Below, one piece after another: positions 35,111 through 46,357 of a DNA stretch of 64,000 bases. The notes below the pieces were generated by a model. That model did no database searches. It was not told the origin of the DNA and saw only the letters and a program-made list of their open reading frames with translations. This stretch comes from Brachycybe producta. Its lineage: Eukaryota; Arthropoda; Diplopoda; Playtdesmida; Andrognathidae. The stretch's first letter is position 1. Every line of letters begins with the position of its first letter. The stretch lies in assembly GCA_036925085.1 (NCBI GenBank), contig JAUPFP010000058.1:372001-436000 (forward strand). The letters run 5' to 3'. Position numbers and translations under genes: made by a program.

Positions 35111-37417
35111 GAAATTCGAAGATCCAGATGTTCAGAATATTGAATTATATCAGAATTTATGAAAATGTTTTTTTGATAAGTTGAAATTACCATTAATTTT
35201 TTAATAAGTCTAGTATTAAGTGGGTCATTAATTTGATATTATATTTATTATACATTATACAATAACTGTTTAAAAAAAAGATAGGGTCTCTACGTCGTTA
35301 CCTTGATAGTAAATAATATAATATTATCTATCTTAAGAAACGAGGTTATTCCCATTACAATTGTTTTGTTTTTATTGTAGTTTCTTTTTTCATCAACTTA
35401 ATTGATAGATAATTATGCGTTTCAATAGAAATATATACTGACTGTATATCCTTTATAAGAAAGTACTTCAGATTGTAAATATAAAAAACCAAACCCCCCC
35501 CCCCCCCCCTTCTTTGTGTAGTTTATTATGGCGGATATTTAATAATTTAATATTTGATGAGGATATTTATTTCTCTTGACCTTTTATTTGTGATAGATTT
35601 TTTGTTGTTGGTGTTGTTGGTGGTGTTGTCTATATTGAATGAAGGTTTGAATGTCTGGAATTTTGTTTGTCTCTCTCTCTCTCTCTGTCTCTCTATAAAT
35701 AATAATATGTATATTATTATTATTGCCTCTCACTATTTCATTAGCATATTGGTAACCAGCTGTTAGCATAACTAAAACGTAATGGTTCAAATGAAATTGA
35801 CAAACTAATATTTACATTTTTCTTCCGTATGTATATATTAGTCATAATTATCTCTTAAATTTTTTTTTTTGCATAATGTTATAATTTTAATTATTAAAAT
35901 GAGAGATATTTATGTTTTAACATCTTACTAATAAGTTTTGGTTATTTATAAGTTATAACTTATAATTATTGGAAGTTAAATACATAATTTGACCATGGTG
36001 AATTAAGATATTTTTTTTCGTAAAAGTATTTTCTTGAGAAATTTGAAAGGTTTTTTATTATTAAAAAATGTCATAAACTCATAAGTTTTATAAGAATTAT
36101 AATAATTGTGAGCATTTTCAGAAGTAGATATTAAAAATTTAAAAAAGTATTTTAGAAACTAGATAAGTAACTGAATCATTTAGGTGGATTTTTTTTAATG
36201 AATAAAAATGACTAATGTTTTAATAGTTATAATTTTTATTTTTGTTTCTTAAAATTAATGGTTCGTAAAATGTAAACATCTTAAGGTGGCTTTTTCAATG
36301 TTTCATTCTATACTTCTCCCTTCAGATGGCGCCACATTAAATTTCATAGTACATACTTATTATAGGGATTATTTATTAAGAAAGTGTATGATTAAAAATT
36401 AATTTTTAAAAATACTTATTGAAGTATTTTTAACTAAATAAATTTAAAAAAAAACACGTTAACGTGATCTCAAATTATATGTAACTTTCAGCAAAAAAAG
36501 GTAATATTTTTTAAAATGTGTCTAATTTTCATCTGGCTTGAAAAGTTTTAAAGCAATTTCTGAACCCATGTTAATATCCATAGCCGGAATATTACACTAA
36601 TTTAATTCATTGAAATGCAATCTATTTAAGCCATAAAACATTCTAAAACCACTAATAACAGTATCCCCCACTTAACCAACAAACACATGGGCAAAAAGAG
36701 ACATTGACAAAATAATTTACAATTAAACGTTGGCTTGAAAAAAGCGAAAGTCGGTATGAATTGTAATTCTGTCAATGCATTTCTATGGGGAGATGGTGGC
36801 GCCGTCTAGTGCTACGCGGACAATTTAAATGTTTAAAAGGCCCTCTTAAGGAAGTTGTGATAATTAATATTTTAAATTATCACGCAGATTTATTTTAAAA
36901 TGTTGGCTACTATTTTATGTCTGTTGTATAGATAAAATTTTAGTAGACAACTTTTTTTTTGCTGTCATTGTTTTTGTTCAAAAAAAAAAATAGTTGGAAA
37001 CAAGTTTGTTAAAAAACTAGAAAAAATATTTTGTGTATTTTCAAATTGTTAAAAAAAGATTAATTCTGAGCCATTCTGATTCATAAAAAGCCAAATTTCT
37101 GGCTCATTGACTCTTCTAGTTTCTAATAAACTTTAGATTGTCTTTACTTTGACTTGTAAAAGTTATTTGATCAAAAAGTTTAACCATAAACAACAAGTGT
37201 TCTGACATTAATTCGAGATAATCATTGGTTTTTATATATACACATAAAATGGGTGAACATTTTTATGGCAAATTTTTAAAGTACCGGTGGTGTGTTATTA
37301 AATTTATAAGTTTACAACAAATTGCAGTCATAAAACTACAATTATTCTTTCTTTTCAATAGTTAAAAATGAAATAATCTAACCAACCTAACAATATTATT
37401 TTAATTCAAACTTCAAT
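35111..37417. other. Gene-free stretch with family D fragments
   Basis: AT-rich sequence with partial D arms near 36150-36190 and 37100-37130 and a poly-C run near 35494-35508. No coding sequence. Confidence 0.5.
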
Positions 37418-37630
37418 TAAGGTGGTTTTAAAGTGTAAATACCCCTCAAGGAGGGTAACTTATTTCCTTAAGGGTGATTTTATGTTATCGTTTAAAATAA
37501 GCTTTTTATGTAGGTTTAACTTATATGCTTATAAAAAGTTGATTTTGAAAGATATCAACATGAAAATACTATTAAGTGATTCAGCTACCCTTCTAGTTTC
37601 TAATAAACTTTCTGAAACGCAGAAATAACA
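37418..37630. mobile_element. Foldback family D element (D5)
   Basis: Begins TTAAGGTGGTTTTAAAGTG (the terminal TTAAGG form), lacks part of the left arm, and closes with GATATCAACATGAAAATAC and AGCTACCCTTCTAGTTTCTA. Confidence 0.78.
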
Positions 37631-37714
37631 CCATAAATAGAAAATCACTTCTTCATAAATTCTGATTTATTCGCCATTTCAGAAGCAACATTTAGAGAGA
37701 AGAAAAAAACAACA

Positions 37715-37905
37715 ACTGTGAACATGTTTTAGAAACTAGAAGAGTAACCTGATCATGCTTAATGTTTTTTTTACATTGATATATTTTAAAATAACCAAAT
37801 TTAAAGTTTTTAAATGATTTTTGTTCATAAAAAAAATGTTTTATTTTAAAAGATAAGAAAATAAATCTAAAGGCTCTTCTAGTTTTTATGAGAAAATTTC
37901 TTAGA
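37715..37905. mobile_element. Foldback family D element, degenerate (D6)
   Basis: ATGTTTTAGAAACTAGAAGA at the left and GGCTCTTCTAGTTTTTATGA at the right, with the AAAATAACC / TTTTATTTTAAAAG core between them. Confidence 0.7.
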
Positions 37906-38421
37906 CTACTAATTACTATTTTTTTTGTTTAAATTTATTTACTTCTAAAATATTTATTGAAATATTCGTAAATTAATTGTTGTTGATTAAGTTGATATTA
38001 TTATGTCACATTTGACAGTCTGTAAGAATGAATTGATGTTTTGAGTCCATGTTTTTTTAAGTGCACTTATAGACTAGAATTCCCCTCCCTCTCTATATGG
38101 ATATCGATATGATGAGCCAAATAATATAAACTTTTAATGTTTGTCTTTTCCTAAATAATGTCTGTTGAAAATGTATTCATCCTAACCATATCCTTATGCA
38201 AATGACATTTGTATGACGATATCGCATATAAAGGTGTGTATATTTAGTATTGTCAATATTTCAACTCAGTTGTTTATTATTTATATATGTATTCGGAATA
38301 TATATTACACACACATATATGGTAGACGTATTTTATTAGCTTTTATTCAGTGCTAACTGTCTGCTTTTTTTTTTCTTCTTCTTGTTGTTACTTACATAAT
38401 TTCAAATATTACATCATTTCC

Positions 38422-38741
38422 AGGACTTGGATTGCATATATGAAGCAAATGTTTCTCAATGTGTGGCCCAAGTGCCAATTGTGAAGTAAAAAATCCCATT
38501 TAGATTAGGCCTGACCAACATTTATGTTTTTTTTTTTCAATAAAAAGTCACTGGTTAGAAACTTAGAATTCACTAGTTGACAACTGATAGTAAGCAGATA
38601 TCTAGCCTCTAACCAACTCTTTTTATTAAAAAAAAAGCAACTGTATAATTGCAGTTAATGGTGATGATTACTTCACAATTGGCACTTGGGCCACACATTG
38701 AGAAACATTTGCATTGACAATGCATAAAAATCCAAGCCCTA
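38422..38741. mobile_element. Foldback family C element (C3)
   Basis: AGGACTTGGATTGCATATAT at the left and TGCATAAAAATCCAAGCCCT at the right. The 30-bp internal arms (TTTCTCAATGTGTGGCCCAA and complement) are nearly perfect. It ends about 75 bp before the splice acceptor of the next gene. Confidence 0.9.
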
Positions 38742-38828
38742 AAAGTGTGGTGTGCACTTGAAGATTTAAAGTCTTATTATAATTATTAATCTTGTTGTAT
38801 TTTTCTTTGTTTCAGTTCTGCTCAAAAG

Positions 38829-38927
38829 ATGAATTTTAATTTTTCATAAATGATGATATTTAAAGAAATAACAAGGAAACCGAAAAAAGGGAGACAAGAA
38901 GAAGATCTTTTAAGGGTTGTCAATTGA
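38829..38927 (+). promoter_or_regulatory. Two abutting upstream ORFs in the 5' leader
   Basis: An acceptor TTTGTTTCAG ends at 38815. In the exon after it, uORF1 (38829-38849, six codons plus TAA) is followed with no gap by uORF2 (ATG at 38850, 25 codons, TGA at 38925-38927). The main ATG at 38934 is in the same frame as uORF2, six bases past its stop. This layout usually lowers or conditions translation of the main frame; that role is inferred. Confidence 0.6.
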
Positions 38928-38933
38928 ACGCAA

Positions 38934-40598
38934 ATGGAAATGGGAACAATGAAGATGACCATGGAGGAATCTAAAGACAAAAGTGCGACAAAGATGACCA
39001 TGATGACGTTACCTTCGAAGAAACAAGACGTTGTCGAAGAATACCATGTGCAAGTAACAGATCAAAAGAATCATTTCGAAGAACCTTTTGAAAGTAACAT
39101 CTGTGATAATTTATTAAAACCGGAGAGAAATCAAAGCAAAAAAAAGTTATGTAGGTACGATCAGTTTCTCCATAACCACCACCACCACCACCATCAACAA
39201 CAACAACAACAACAGCTTCCAGGCCACCACAATCGTCATCATCATCATCATCTGTACAGTGGAAGTGCCGGTTGTGGTGAAACATCCGAAGTGACTGCCA
39301 CCGATGTTCCGATCGATCTTAGTAAACGTTCCGTAATCTTGTCCTCAACTCCTAACGTTGATGACGATGATGTCAGGACTTCGCTACAAGATGATCAAAT
39401 GGGAGATTCTTTTGATGAACCGTTAAATTTATCTGTTAACAGTAAATCGTCTTCGGAATGTCGAAGAATATGGAGGTCGTGTCCACGGTTAAATGGGAGT
39501 AGTGGTGGCACCAGCGGTGGTGGCGGTGCCAATTCGGAACTTCTTCAGAAACGAGTTCGTCTCGAAGAAATGGTGAGTTACATCAGGCGATGTTCTAACT
39601 ATGTGGACGGTAAACCTGATGATGCAGAGGAAGTTGAAGATGAAGAGGACGTTCGTCGTACGCAAGTGGCCGTCAAGCGTTCGTTCAGTTATTCTCAACT
39701 GGAAACACTGAATGGTAAAAATGCTGGACATCATCATCATTACCGTGACTATCACAGCCATCTAAAAGCAATTAAAGGAACTCAGCAATTAAAGAAGATA
39801 CCAAAAAAGATGCACCTTTTACGAGCCACTTCCGAAAGTGACACTTCGACGTATCCTGTTTTGAGGCAACAGTTGCTAACGGTCGACGCCACCGGTGTTA
39901 CGGAACAGCATTCAACTTCTTTCACAGCTGGATGTACCAAAGAAGTCATTGAAGAAGATTTAGAAAATGACGGTGACGATGAACACGAAGAGGAGGAGGA
40001 GGAGGAGGTGGTGGACGAGGATGAAGAAGTAGAAGATAAAACGATGATGGACCAAGATGATGTGGATGGTCGTGAGACGAGAGATAGTGGCGAGTTCTTG
40101 CGGCATCAGATGCGTTTGCTTTCTTCGGGATCTCCAAATGGACAGTGTCTTCCATGGAGTGCGTATGCTTATTACGCTAACCTCCTACAAGAGTTACAGG
40201 GATCTCTGAACTCTTCGTCGAATACGACAACGTCTCCGTTGGCATTACCCATATCACTACCACTTCCACTGTCTATGTCTTCGACGACACGATCCGAATC
40301 TCCACTTTCGGATAACGGTAGCATACCAGTTGCCACTTTGGCCGATGGGAATGGTACGGCTCGTAAGAGGGCTCCGAGAGCTCTGACGGGGAAACACGTG
40401 AAACACGGCACCGGTGCAAGTCCGGCCACACTATTGACTCTGAGACAAAAGATCGAGCAACGTAATAAGAATCATCATCATAATAATCATAATCATCAAC
40501 CTTTAATCAAAAATGACAGGAAAGAACAACATCAGCAGCACAAATCGTCAAAAATGAACAATGTTGTTGCAAAATCTCGTAAAAAGATAACCTCCTAG
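38934..40598 (+). CDS. Unidentified nuclear-type protein with two CtBP-binding motifs
   Basis: One 554-codon exon behind a spliced 5' leader; an in-frame TGA at 38925 fixes the start. I do not recognise the family. Visible features are His and Gln runs (about residues 80-106), PIDLSKR at 126-132 (fits the PxDLSx(K/R) CtBP-binding consensus), EPLNLSV at 162-168 (a weaker PLNLS variant), a Gly/Ser linker, a basic QKRVRLEE segment, an acidic run near 345-380, and a Ser/Thr/Pro-rich region. A tail from about 477 to 510 (RKRAPRALTGKHV then GASPATLLTLRQKIEQR) looks more conserved than the rest, followed by His/Asn- and Lys-rich sequence. There is no zinc finger, homeodomain, bHLH or membrane segment. 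Composition and motifs suggest a transcriptional co-repressor or adaptor, but this is inference. Codon use is GC/CpG-rich like the neighbouring real genes, which supports coding. Confidence 0.8.
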   Translation: MEMGTMKMTMEESKDKSATKMTMMTLPSKKQDVVEEYHVQVTDQKNHFEEPFESNICDNLLKPERNQSKKKLCRYDQFLHNHHHHHHQQQQQQQLPGHHNRHHHHHLYSGSAGCGETSEVTATDVPIDLSKRSVILSSTPNVDDDDVRTSLQDDQMGDSFDEPLNLSVNSKSSSECRRIWRSCPRLNGSSGGTSGGGGANSELLQKRVRLEEMVSYIRRCSNYVDGKPDDAEEVEDEEDVRRTQVAVKRSFSYSQLETLNGKNAGHHHHYRDYHSHLKAIKGTQQLKKIPKKMHLLRATSESDTSTYPVLRQQLLTVDATGVTEQHSTSFTAGCTKEVIEEDLENDGDDEHEEEEEEEVVDEDEEVEDKTMMDQDDVDGRETRDSGEFLRHQMRLLSSGSPNGQCLPWSAYAYYANLLQELQGSLNSSSNTTTSPLALPISLPLPLSMSSTTRSESPLSDNGSIPVATLADGNGTARKRAPRALTGKHVKHGTGASPATLLTLRQKIEQRNKNHHHNNHNHQPLIKNDRKEQHQQHKSSKMNNVVAKSRKKITS

Positions 40599-40847
40599 TT
40601 ATCTTTTAATTTAAACAATCAAAAGAGCACACTTTTTTTTTGTAACATAATCATCGAATTTTATTATTTATTATTTTGTTTATTTTGTTTTTGGCTGAAA
40701 ATTTACATTTTAAAATTGAAAATGTGTAAGTTTATTTGAAACTTAAAGACTAAAGCGCTAAAATTTAATATTTTTATAATGGTATCTTTCAAAATAAACA
40801 TTTTTATAGATATCATCATCGAAATATTTTCATTTTATTTTATACTC

Positions 40848-41083
40848 TTGGGTCGTTGACACGTAGACCACTTTTGGTGGTCGACTTCTTCTGCAAAATG
40901 AAGTTGCAGGTGGTTGCAATGTATTTCTTGTTTACGGAAAGATTGGAACTGGTCGGTTTTGGCGACAACCCGACGTCATTTTGCAGTCAAAATGGACCAC
41001 TTCAAATCTTTCCTTAAAAATACATTGCAACCACATCCCAACCACCTACGACCACCAAAAGTGGTCTGTGTATTTCAACCCTT
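40848..41083. mobile_element. Foldback repeat G, full copy
   Basis: Arms AGACCACTTTTGGTGGTCG and ACGACCACCAAAAGTGGTCT, plus GGTGGTTGCAATGTATTT and its complement AAATACATTGCAACCAC, make the whole 236 bp an inverted repeat. A part copy lies at 44670. Possible poly(A) signal AATAAA at 40793 for the preceding gene. Confidence 0.8.
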
Positions 41084-41199
41084 TATAGTTTCATATGAAT
41101 TTCTTTTATAAATTCCTCATAAAAAGCTTTGAAGTTTTATAAACAGCTAGCTGATTTTCAAAATCTGATTATTGTGCTTTTTATTAACAAAATACGAAG

Positions 41200-41440
41200 G
41201 AGAAATTGAAAGTGTTAGAAACTAGAAGAGTAGTTGAATCACTTAATAATATTTTCATATTCGATATCTTTCAAAATAAAAGATTTTAAAGACAAAAATG
41301 AACAAATAACTGCTTAAAATTTAAAAAGCTTATTTTAAAAGATGTCAACATGAAAATACTCTTTTAAGTGATTGAGAGGTACCCCTTCTAGTTTCTAAAA
41401 ACGCTTTCAGGTTTCTCTTAATTTTGCTTGTGTATGACGG
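41200..41440. mobile_element. Foldback family D element (D7)
   Basis: AGTGTTAGAAACTAGAAGAG at the left, core TATCTTTCAAAATAAAAGA, mirrored AGATGTCAACATGAAAATAC and CCCCTTCTAGTTTCTAAAAA at the right. Confidence 0.8.
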
Positions 41441-42219
41441 AAGAATCAGCTTAGTTTTAGATTTCCAAATTGCACTATTTTAATTTTTTTTTACTCTTTT
41501 CATTTCAGCTTTGTAAAATCGTTTTATGTAAAATGATTTAGGAATTTTGATTGTTTGAATTCATTCCCCGGTTTTAACCCACAATTCCACTTTTATTTTT
41601 CAAATGAAAGCACTTTTTTTGTTACAATTTTCTACTCTTTAACAGAAAACATTTCTATTTTTTTTACAAATAATAAGAGAGTGATAATTGAATTTAAAAC
41701 TATCATAAAATTAAAATCAAATATTTTCATATGAATTGCATAATATAAAAAAAAAAACACGTCATTTTTAAATAATTTAAATTATATTTTTTAAAATAAA
41801 ATATTTTTCTAGTTTGCTATTTTAACACATTTTTATAATGTGTTACCTCAATTTTATAAAAAACTAATAAACACCTTTTATAAATATGCATATGAAACAG
41901 TGGAACTGAACGTTTTTGTTCAGGTGCAACAATTAGATGAAATTGAAAATGTTTTACAAACTAGAAGAGTAAATGAATCTCTTAGAGATTTTTTATGTTC
42001 ATGTATTATTTAATAGCAATTTTATATTTCAATTTCATATTTACTGATATTCGTTTTTCACTTCAAGTTGGGTCAAAAGATAAAAGGATAATAACCAAAA
42101 ATTCTGAGTTTGCTCGTTTTCTGGCCCTTTTTTTAAACATGTATCACATTTAGATCTATAATTAATCATTTTAAAAATAACAGTAGCAAAATTAATAAAG
42201 GAACTAAAAGTGTTTTTGA

Positions 42220-42520
42220 ATCTACAGTGTAGAAGGGTAGCTCAATTACTTAAGGGTATTTTCATGGTGATGTCTTTTAAAAATGAACTTTTTACAGATA
42301 AAACTTACAAAAAAAATATATCGCATGCTTAAAGTTGGTGCATTTTTAAATTCACATAAAAAGCTTATTTTGAAAGATATCAACGTGAAAATATCATTGA
42401 GTTATATTGATATGCCATTCCAGTTTCTAAAACACATTCAAATCTCTCTTAATTTTGTACGCGAAATATGAACACTCAGCGTTTAAGGGGCGCTGAATAC
42501 TTTGAAAACCACCTTAAGTT
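42220..42520. mobile_element. Foldback family D element (D8)
   Basis: GTAGAAGGGTAGCTCAATTA at the left, GATATCAACGTGAAAATATC and CCAGTTTCTAAAACACATTC at the right. It closes with AAAACCACCTTAAG, the inverted TTAAGG terminus. A lone D arm also lies near 41950. Confidence 0.8.
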
Positions 42521-44493
42521 TTTACTCTCTTCTAGTTTCTAAAACATTTTCAGATTTTTTTTAAAACATGTATTTAGATAAATATTATTTTACAAAAGTA
42601 TTTTTTTAAACATTTTTCAACATCAGGCTAAAAATCAAACAAATTGTGTTGAAATCATAGTGTTTAATATGCACACTGCATATAAATATTCTCATTATAG
42701 TTGTTATTTTTAATTCAGTGCTATAAAATGGATATATTTTAATTTGCATTTTATAGCCCACCTGTGGCATATTAATGAACACCTTTATTTCAAAACAATA
42801 AACACACACTTCATACAATCAATATTGCTGCCAACAAATAAGGCCTATTTGAGATTATTTATACGTATTTCGGTCAAAGTTGTTTTGCAAAAAAAGAATA
42901 ATTGTATAGGTTAGTTAAGGGAGTTAAGAGGGAGTTAACCTAACTAGTCCTAACTATTGGAAGTTAAGAACGTTAACCTGAACCTGAATGAAAAAATAGT
43001 AAATTATTAATTTTTTTCAAAATAGTTATACAACCCATTCTGGCACAAAATAATTTAAATCGCTTAATTTTGCAAGAAAATTTGAATTTTTTTTTTAATA
43101 ATAATCAATTACATCAATCAAATAAATGTCAAAGATCACGAATTTTTATTATAAATTATTGCAACAAGATGCACATCGGATTTTAGTGTTTCATGTCTGA
43201 ATTAATTTTCTATTAAATATTATCAAATAAATTTAGACATGTTGATTTAATTAATGGGACACTTTCTAATTATTATTGTTTAGTTTCTAAAGTTTCAATT
43301 ATTTTCCACGATTATATTGTGATAGCTCCATTTTTTTCTTAACTTTTCTACTTCGTCTAATTTACTACTTTCTGTTAATTGGTTGCCAAAAATTTAGCTA
43401 TTTTTTTTAAAAAAACCAAATACTAGCTAAATGAACTTTTGAGATGTTTATGATATGTGGTTTACCCACAAGAGGGGCATTTTTTATTTTTTTTTAAAAA
43501 AAGCATTTTTGGATTAATTTTTTATAATGAATTTTTCAATTATTATACAGAAATAATTATTTTGTGATAAATTAAAAATGTTCCTTAAGAAACTAAAAAA
43601 AAGTTCGCATAAAGTCATTGATTGTATTTCTATATAATTAATACAGCAAAGCCATTTCAAAAATTTACGAGTAATAATGGCTGTAAAAAATGTTCCTGTT
43701 TTGTATATTTAAAATAAATAGTTTAGATGTTTTCGTAATTATAAGTTTTTTTTAAAAAAAAAATACGGATATAATTTGTTGAATATCAGAAATAGAAAAA
43801 AAACTTATTTCATCTTCATAACTTTTGTACATTCCATTATTTCGTTTTATAAAATGATTCCTAAGTTAAATTTATAATAAATTAAATCCTGTTTTGTGAA
43901 TTGAGAATTGAAAATTAAAAAAGTACGAACGTGGTTTTATAATGTTAAAAAAACGTTCTACAGAAACATGTCTTTTAATTTATTTTTAAAGGTTGATCGG
44001 AAATATCATCTATTTTTTAGAATTTTAGAATTTGTTTTGTAAAATCAAAACAATGAAGAAGAAAAAATCTTATTTTAAATAGAAATTTATTAAGTGCCGA
44101 CAACAGTGGGAAAACGGATTTTTCTGGTTGTTGTTGTCGAATATCGATAGTATGTTTGAATATAAATATTTATAATTAAATCAAAAGTGTGAAAATCAAA
44201 GCTGCTGCTTTCTCTTGAAAATTAATTAATACAAAAAACTGTTTTCATCTTTTTTTATTTTACAACTGTAAATTCATTGAACATTTGGCTTATATTATTT
44301 GACACGTTACGTGTGAGTGAACGTCGTATATATGAGAAAATAAATTTCTTTTTAATTTTATTAACTAAAGTTTCACAGTTTTCATATAATATCAACAAAT
44401 GAGTAATGTTGATGACCACAAATAATGGTTAAAAAGTTGGCCTCCATGTTGGCCTCCAAAAATTCAATAACTTTTTATTTGAAATTCTTTCAA
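42521..44493. other. Gene-free AT-rich stretch
   Basis: Very AT-rich with many poly-A/poly-T runs. I see no coding sequence or recognisable repeat apart from a D-type arm at 42530-42555. Confidence 0.55.
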
Positions 44494-44602
44494 TTAGGAG
44501 CCATTTAGCCTCTATGCAGAAGATTATAAAGCACTTTCGCCTTGTTCCGCGTCTTTGAAGGAATCTATAAAAACTCTGCAGAAGGAGGCTAGTGGCTCAT
44601 AA
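44494..44602. repeat. Foldback repeat F, copy 2
   Basis: AGGAGCCATTTAGCCTCTAT at the left and GAGGCTAGTGGCTCAT inverted at the right, with a CTCTGCAG / CTATGCAG pair inside. Related copies at 24334 and 53755. Confidence 0.75.
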
Positions 44603-44669
44603 ATGGAAGAAAACTTACTTTTTAAATTACCGGTAGAAACGTATTTCGTTTTTTTTTGTATAAGTCTTA

Positions 44670-44800
44670 TTAAAACCACCTTAAATGAAGTCGGGTTGTC
44701 GCCAAAACCAACCACCTCGAGTCTTTTCCATAGAAAATACACTGCAACTACCTTCGACTACATTTTGCAGTCGAAAAGTGGTCTGTGTGTTCCAACCTAA
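44670..44800. repeat. Foldback repeat G, partial copy
   Basis: Shares CGACCACTTTT-type and AAATACACTGCAACTACC segments and the closing AAAAGTGGTCTGTGTGTTCC with 40848-41083. It carries AAAACCACCTTAA near its left end. Confidence 0.65.
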
Positions 44801-44934
44801 AGATATAATCTATTACAGTTTCTCATATATTCAATTTTACCGATTAAACGTTGATAAAGTGATTAAAACATAACTTTTATTTATTCTAAAGACAAAAAAG
44901 TAACAACAAAACTCGTTATTTATAACAGAAACAC

Positions 44935-44940
44935 TTTATT
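44935..44940 (-). terminator. Poly(A) signal of EEF1AKMT2
   Basis: AATAAA on the minus strand begins 6 bases after the stop codon (TGA at 44947-44949). The 3' UTR would be very short. Confidence 0.7.
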
Positions 44941-44946
44941 AAAACA

Positions 44947-46357
44947 TCAAGTTTTCTTTCGTAGTACAATGGAAGTCACTGTCTGTCCCGTTTTTCCTCC
45001 AAATTGAAACCGAGGCATCGGAATGTCTTCGACAAACGTAAATTCTACAAAAAATAAGAAATTTTAGTTTAAAAACAAACAAACTAAAGGTCTATTTGTT
45101 GTAAGTTATTTTTCAGATTGATCACCATCTTTAAACTGTAGAATCAATTCTTCCTTCGTCCAGTTACAAGAAGTGAGAACGAACAACCCTTCAGAATGCA
45201 ACACATTTGAGACGTTTCTCACGTACATTTGTTTCTTGTTCGCTGCGTCGTTCGGATCTAAACTAATCGCATCATATGTACCTTGAAAATTACAGGTTAG
45301 AGAATTTTTTTTTATTTCTGATAAGTTCTCTATATTACTGTATATTTTAGAATTAATTTTTTTAAAACCTTTATCAGTACAAATATGAAACTTTTGATTG
45401 AAAATTGAATTTTCATCTTTCATCTTATCTGTTTCCAATATATTTCCGACCTATTATATAAAAAAAAATGGTCATTAAAATCAAATTGTAAATTAAGTCA
45501 TCAAATATAAGGTTTGATTATAGTTACTTGAAATTTCATTTCGGCCTTGTGATGCTCGGATATTTTCTTTGCTAAGTCGATGGCTGATTCGGAATAATCG
45601 GCACCGTGAAGATTTCGAAATCCACGTTTCTAAAATTGAAAATGGCCATCAAATTTAGAAGAAGAGATTTATTTTGTACATTTAAATCACGTGCAAGTAA
45701 TTTGAAATCATTCGGGTTACTTTTGTGGCAGAAATTTAAAGTTCCTTATGAAAGTAACTAACTTGAATTAAATTTAGAAAGCAGCAGTTAACTAGTTCAA
45801 ACTGCTTGCAGAAGTAACTTAAACTTGACTTACTTCAAAGAGTAACAGAGAAACTGATACTTTTTTAAAGTAACTACAACTTGCATAACTTTTTGAAGCT
45901 GTTTTATGCTTAGCTTTATTTTAAGCAACATTTTAAAAAATAAACAAATGAAATCCACACCCATAATTGTATTAAAAATAATCCATTTCCCGTTCCGATA
46001 TCAAAGACGGACGAATTCGGTTCCACGAGTTGACGTTCGGTAAACCAGGAAACAATCTTCTGAACTACATTCTGACCGAACCAAATCTCACCCTCGTCTC
46101 CATGGTCACAGTAGTTGTCTAGTTCGTCTGCGTAAACTTCATCCCAACTAAAACACAAAGGAAAATAATTTAATTTAATTAATATACGACATATACAGAG
46201 TGTGGGTGTCACTTATTAATGTGGGTTCGATATTTTCGTCACACCCTGTAACAATATTAAAATCATACGAATCAACCACTAAAACAAGCAAAATAAAGAT
46301 AAGAAACACTTAATATTCTTTAGTTCCAAGTTGAGATGGTCCGAATTCACTTTCCAT
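44947..46357 (-). CDS. EEF1AKMT2: EEF1A lysine methyltransferase 2 (METTL10)
   Basis: Minus-strand gene; exons (transcript order) 46357-46314, 46147-45961, 45629-45528, 45450-45369, 45281-45126, 45044-44947, giving 222 aa, a normal length. The family methylates a lysine of elongation factor eEF1A using S-adenosylmethionine. Seen: SQLGTKEYW at the N terminus, the GEIWFG block, SAM motif I FDIGTGNGLFL, GADYSESAI, ICTDKGTYDAISL, TSCNWTKEEL, and RFQFGGKTGQTV near the C terminus, all in family order. Two oddities: the first intron would begin TTAAGT instead of GTAAGT, and the intron at 45368-45282 is 87 nt, stop-free and divisible by three, so its retention would add 29 residues inside DKG-TYDAISL. 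The other junctions are GT-AG. The gene is head-to-head with the RAB7 leader exon. Intron 2 (45630-45960) is rich in short AAGTAACTT words. Confidence 0.93.

Noticed and set aside
40914..41111. 65-codon plus-strand frame (and a similar one at 44603-44800)
   Set aside because: Both are readings of foldback repeat G.
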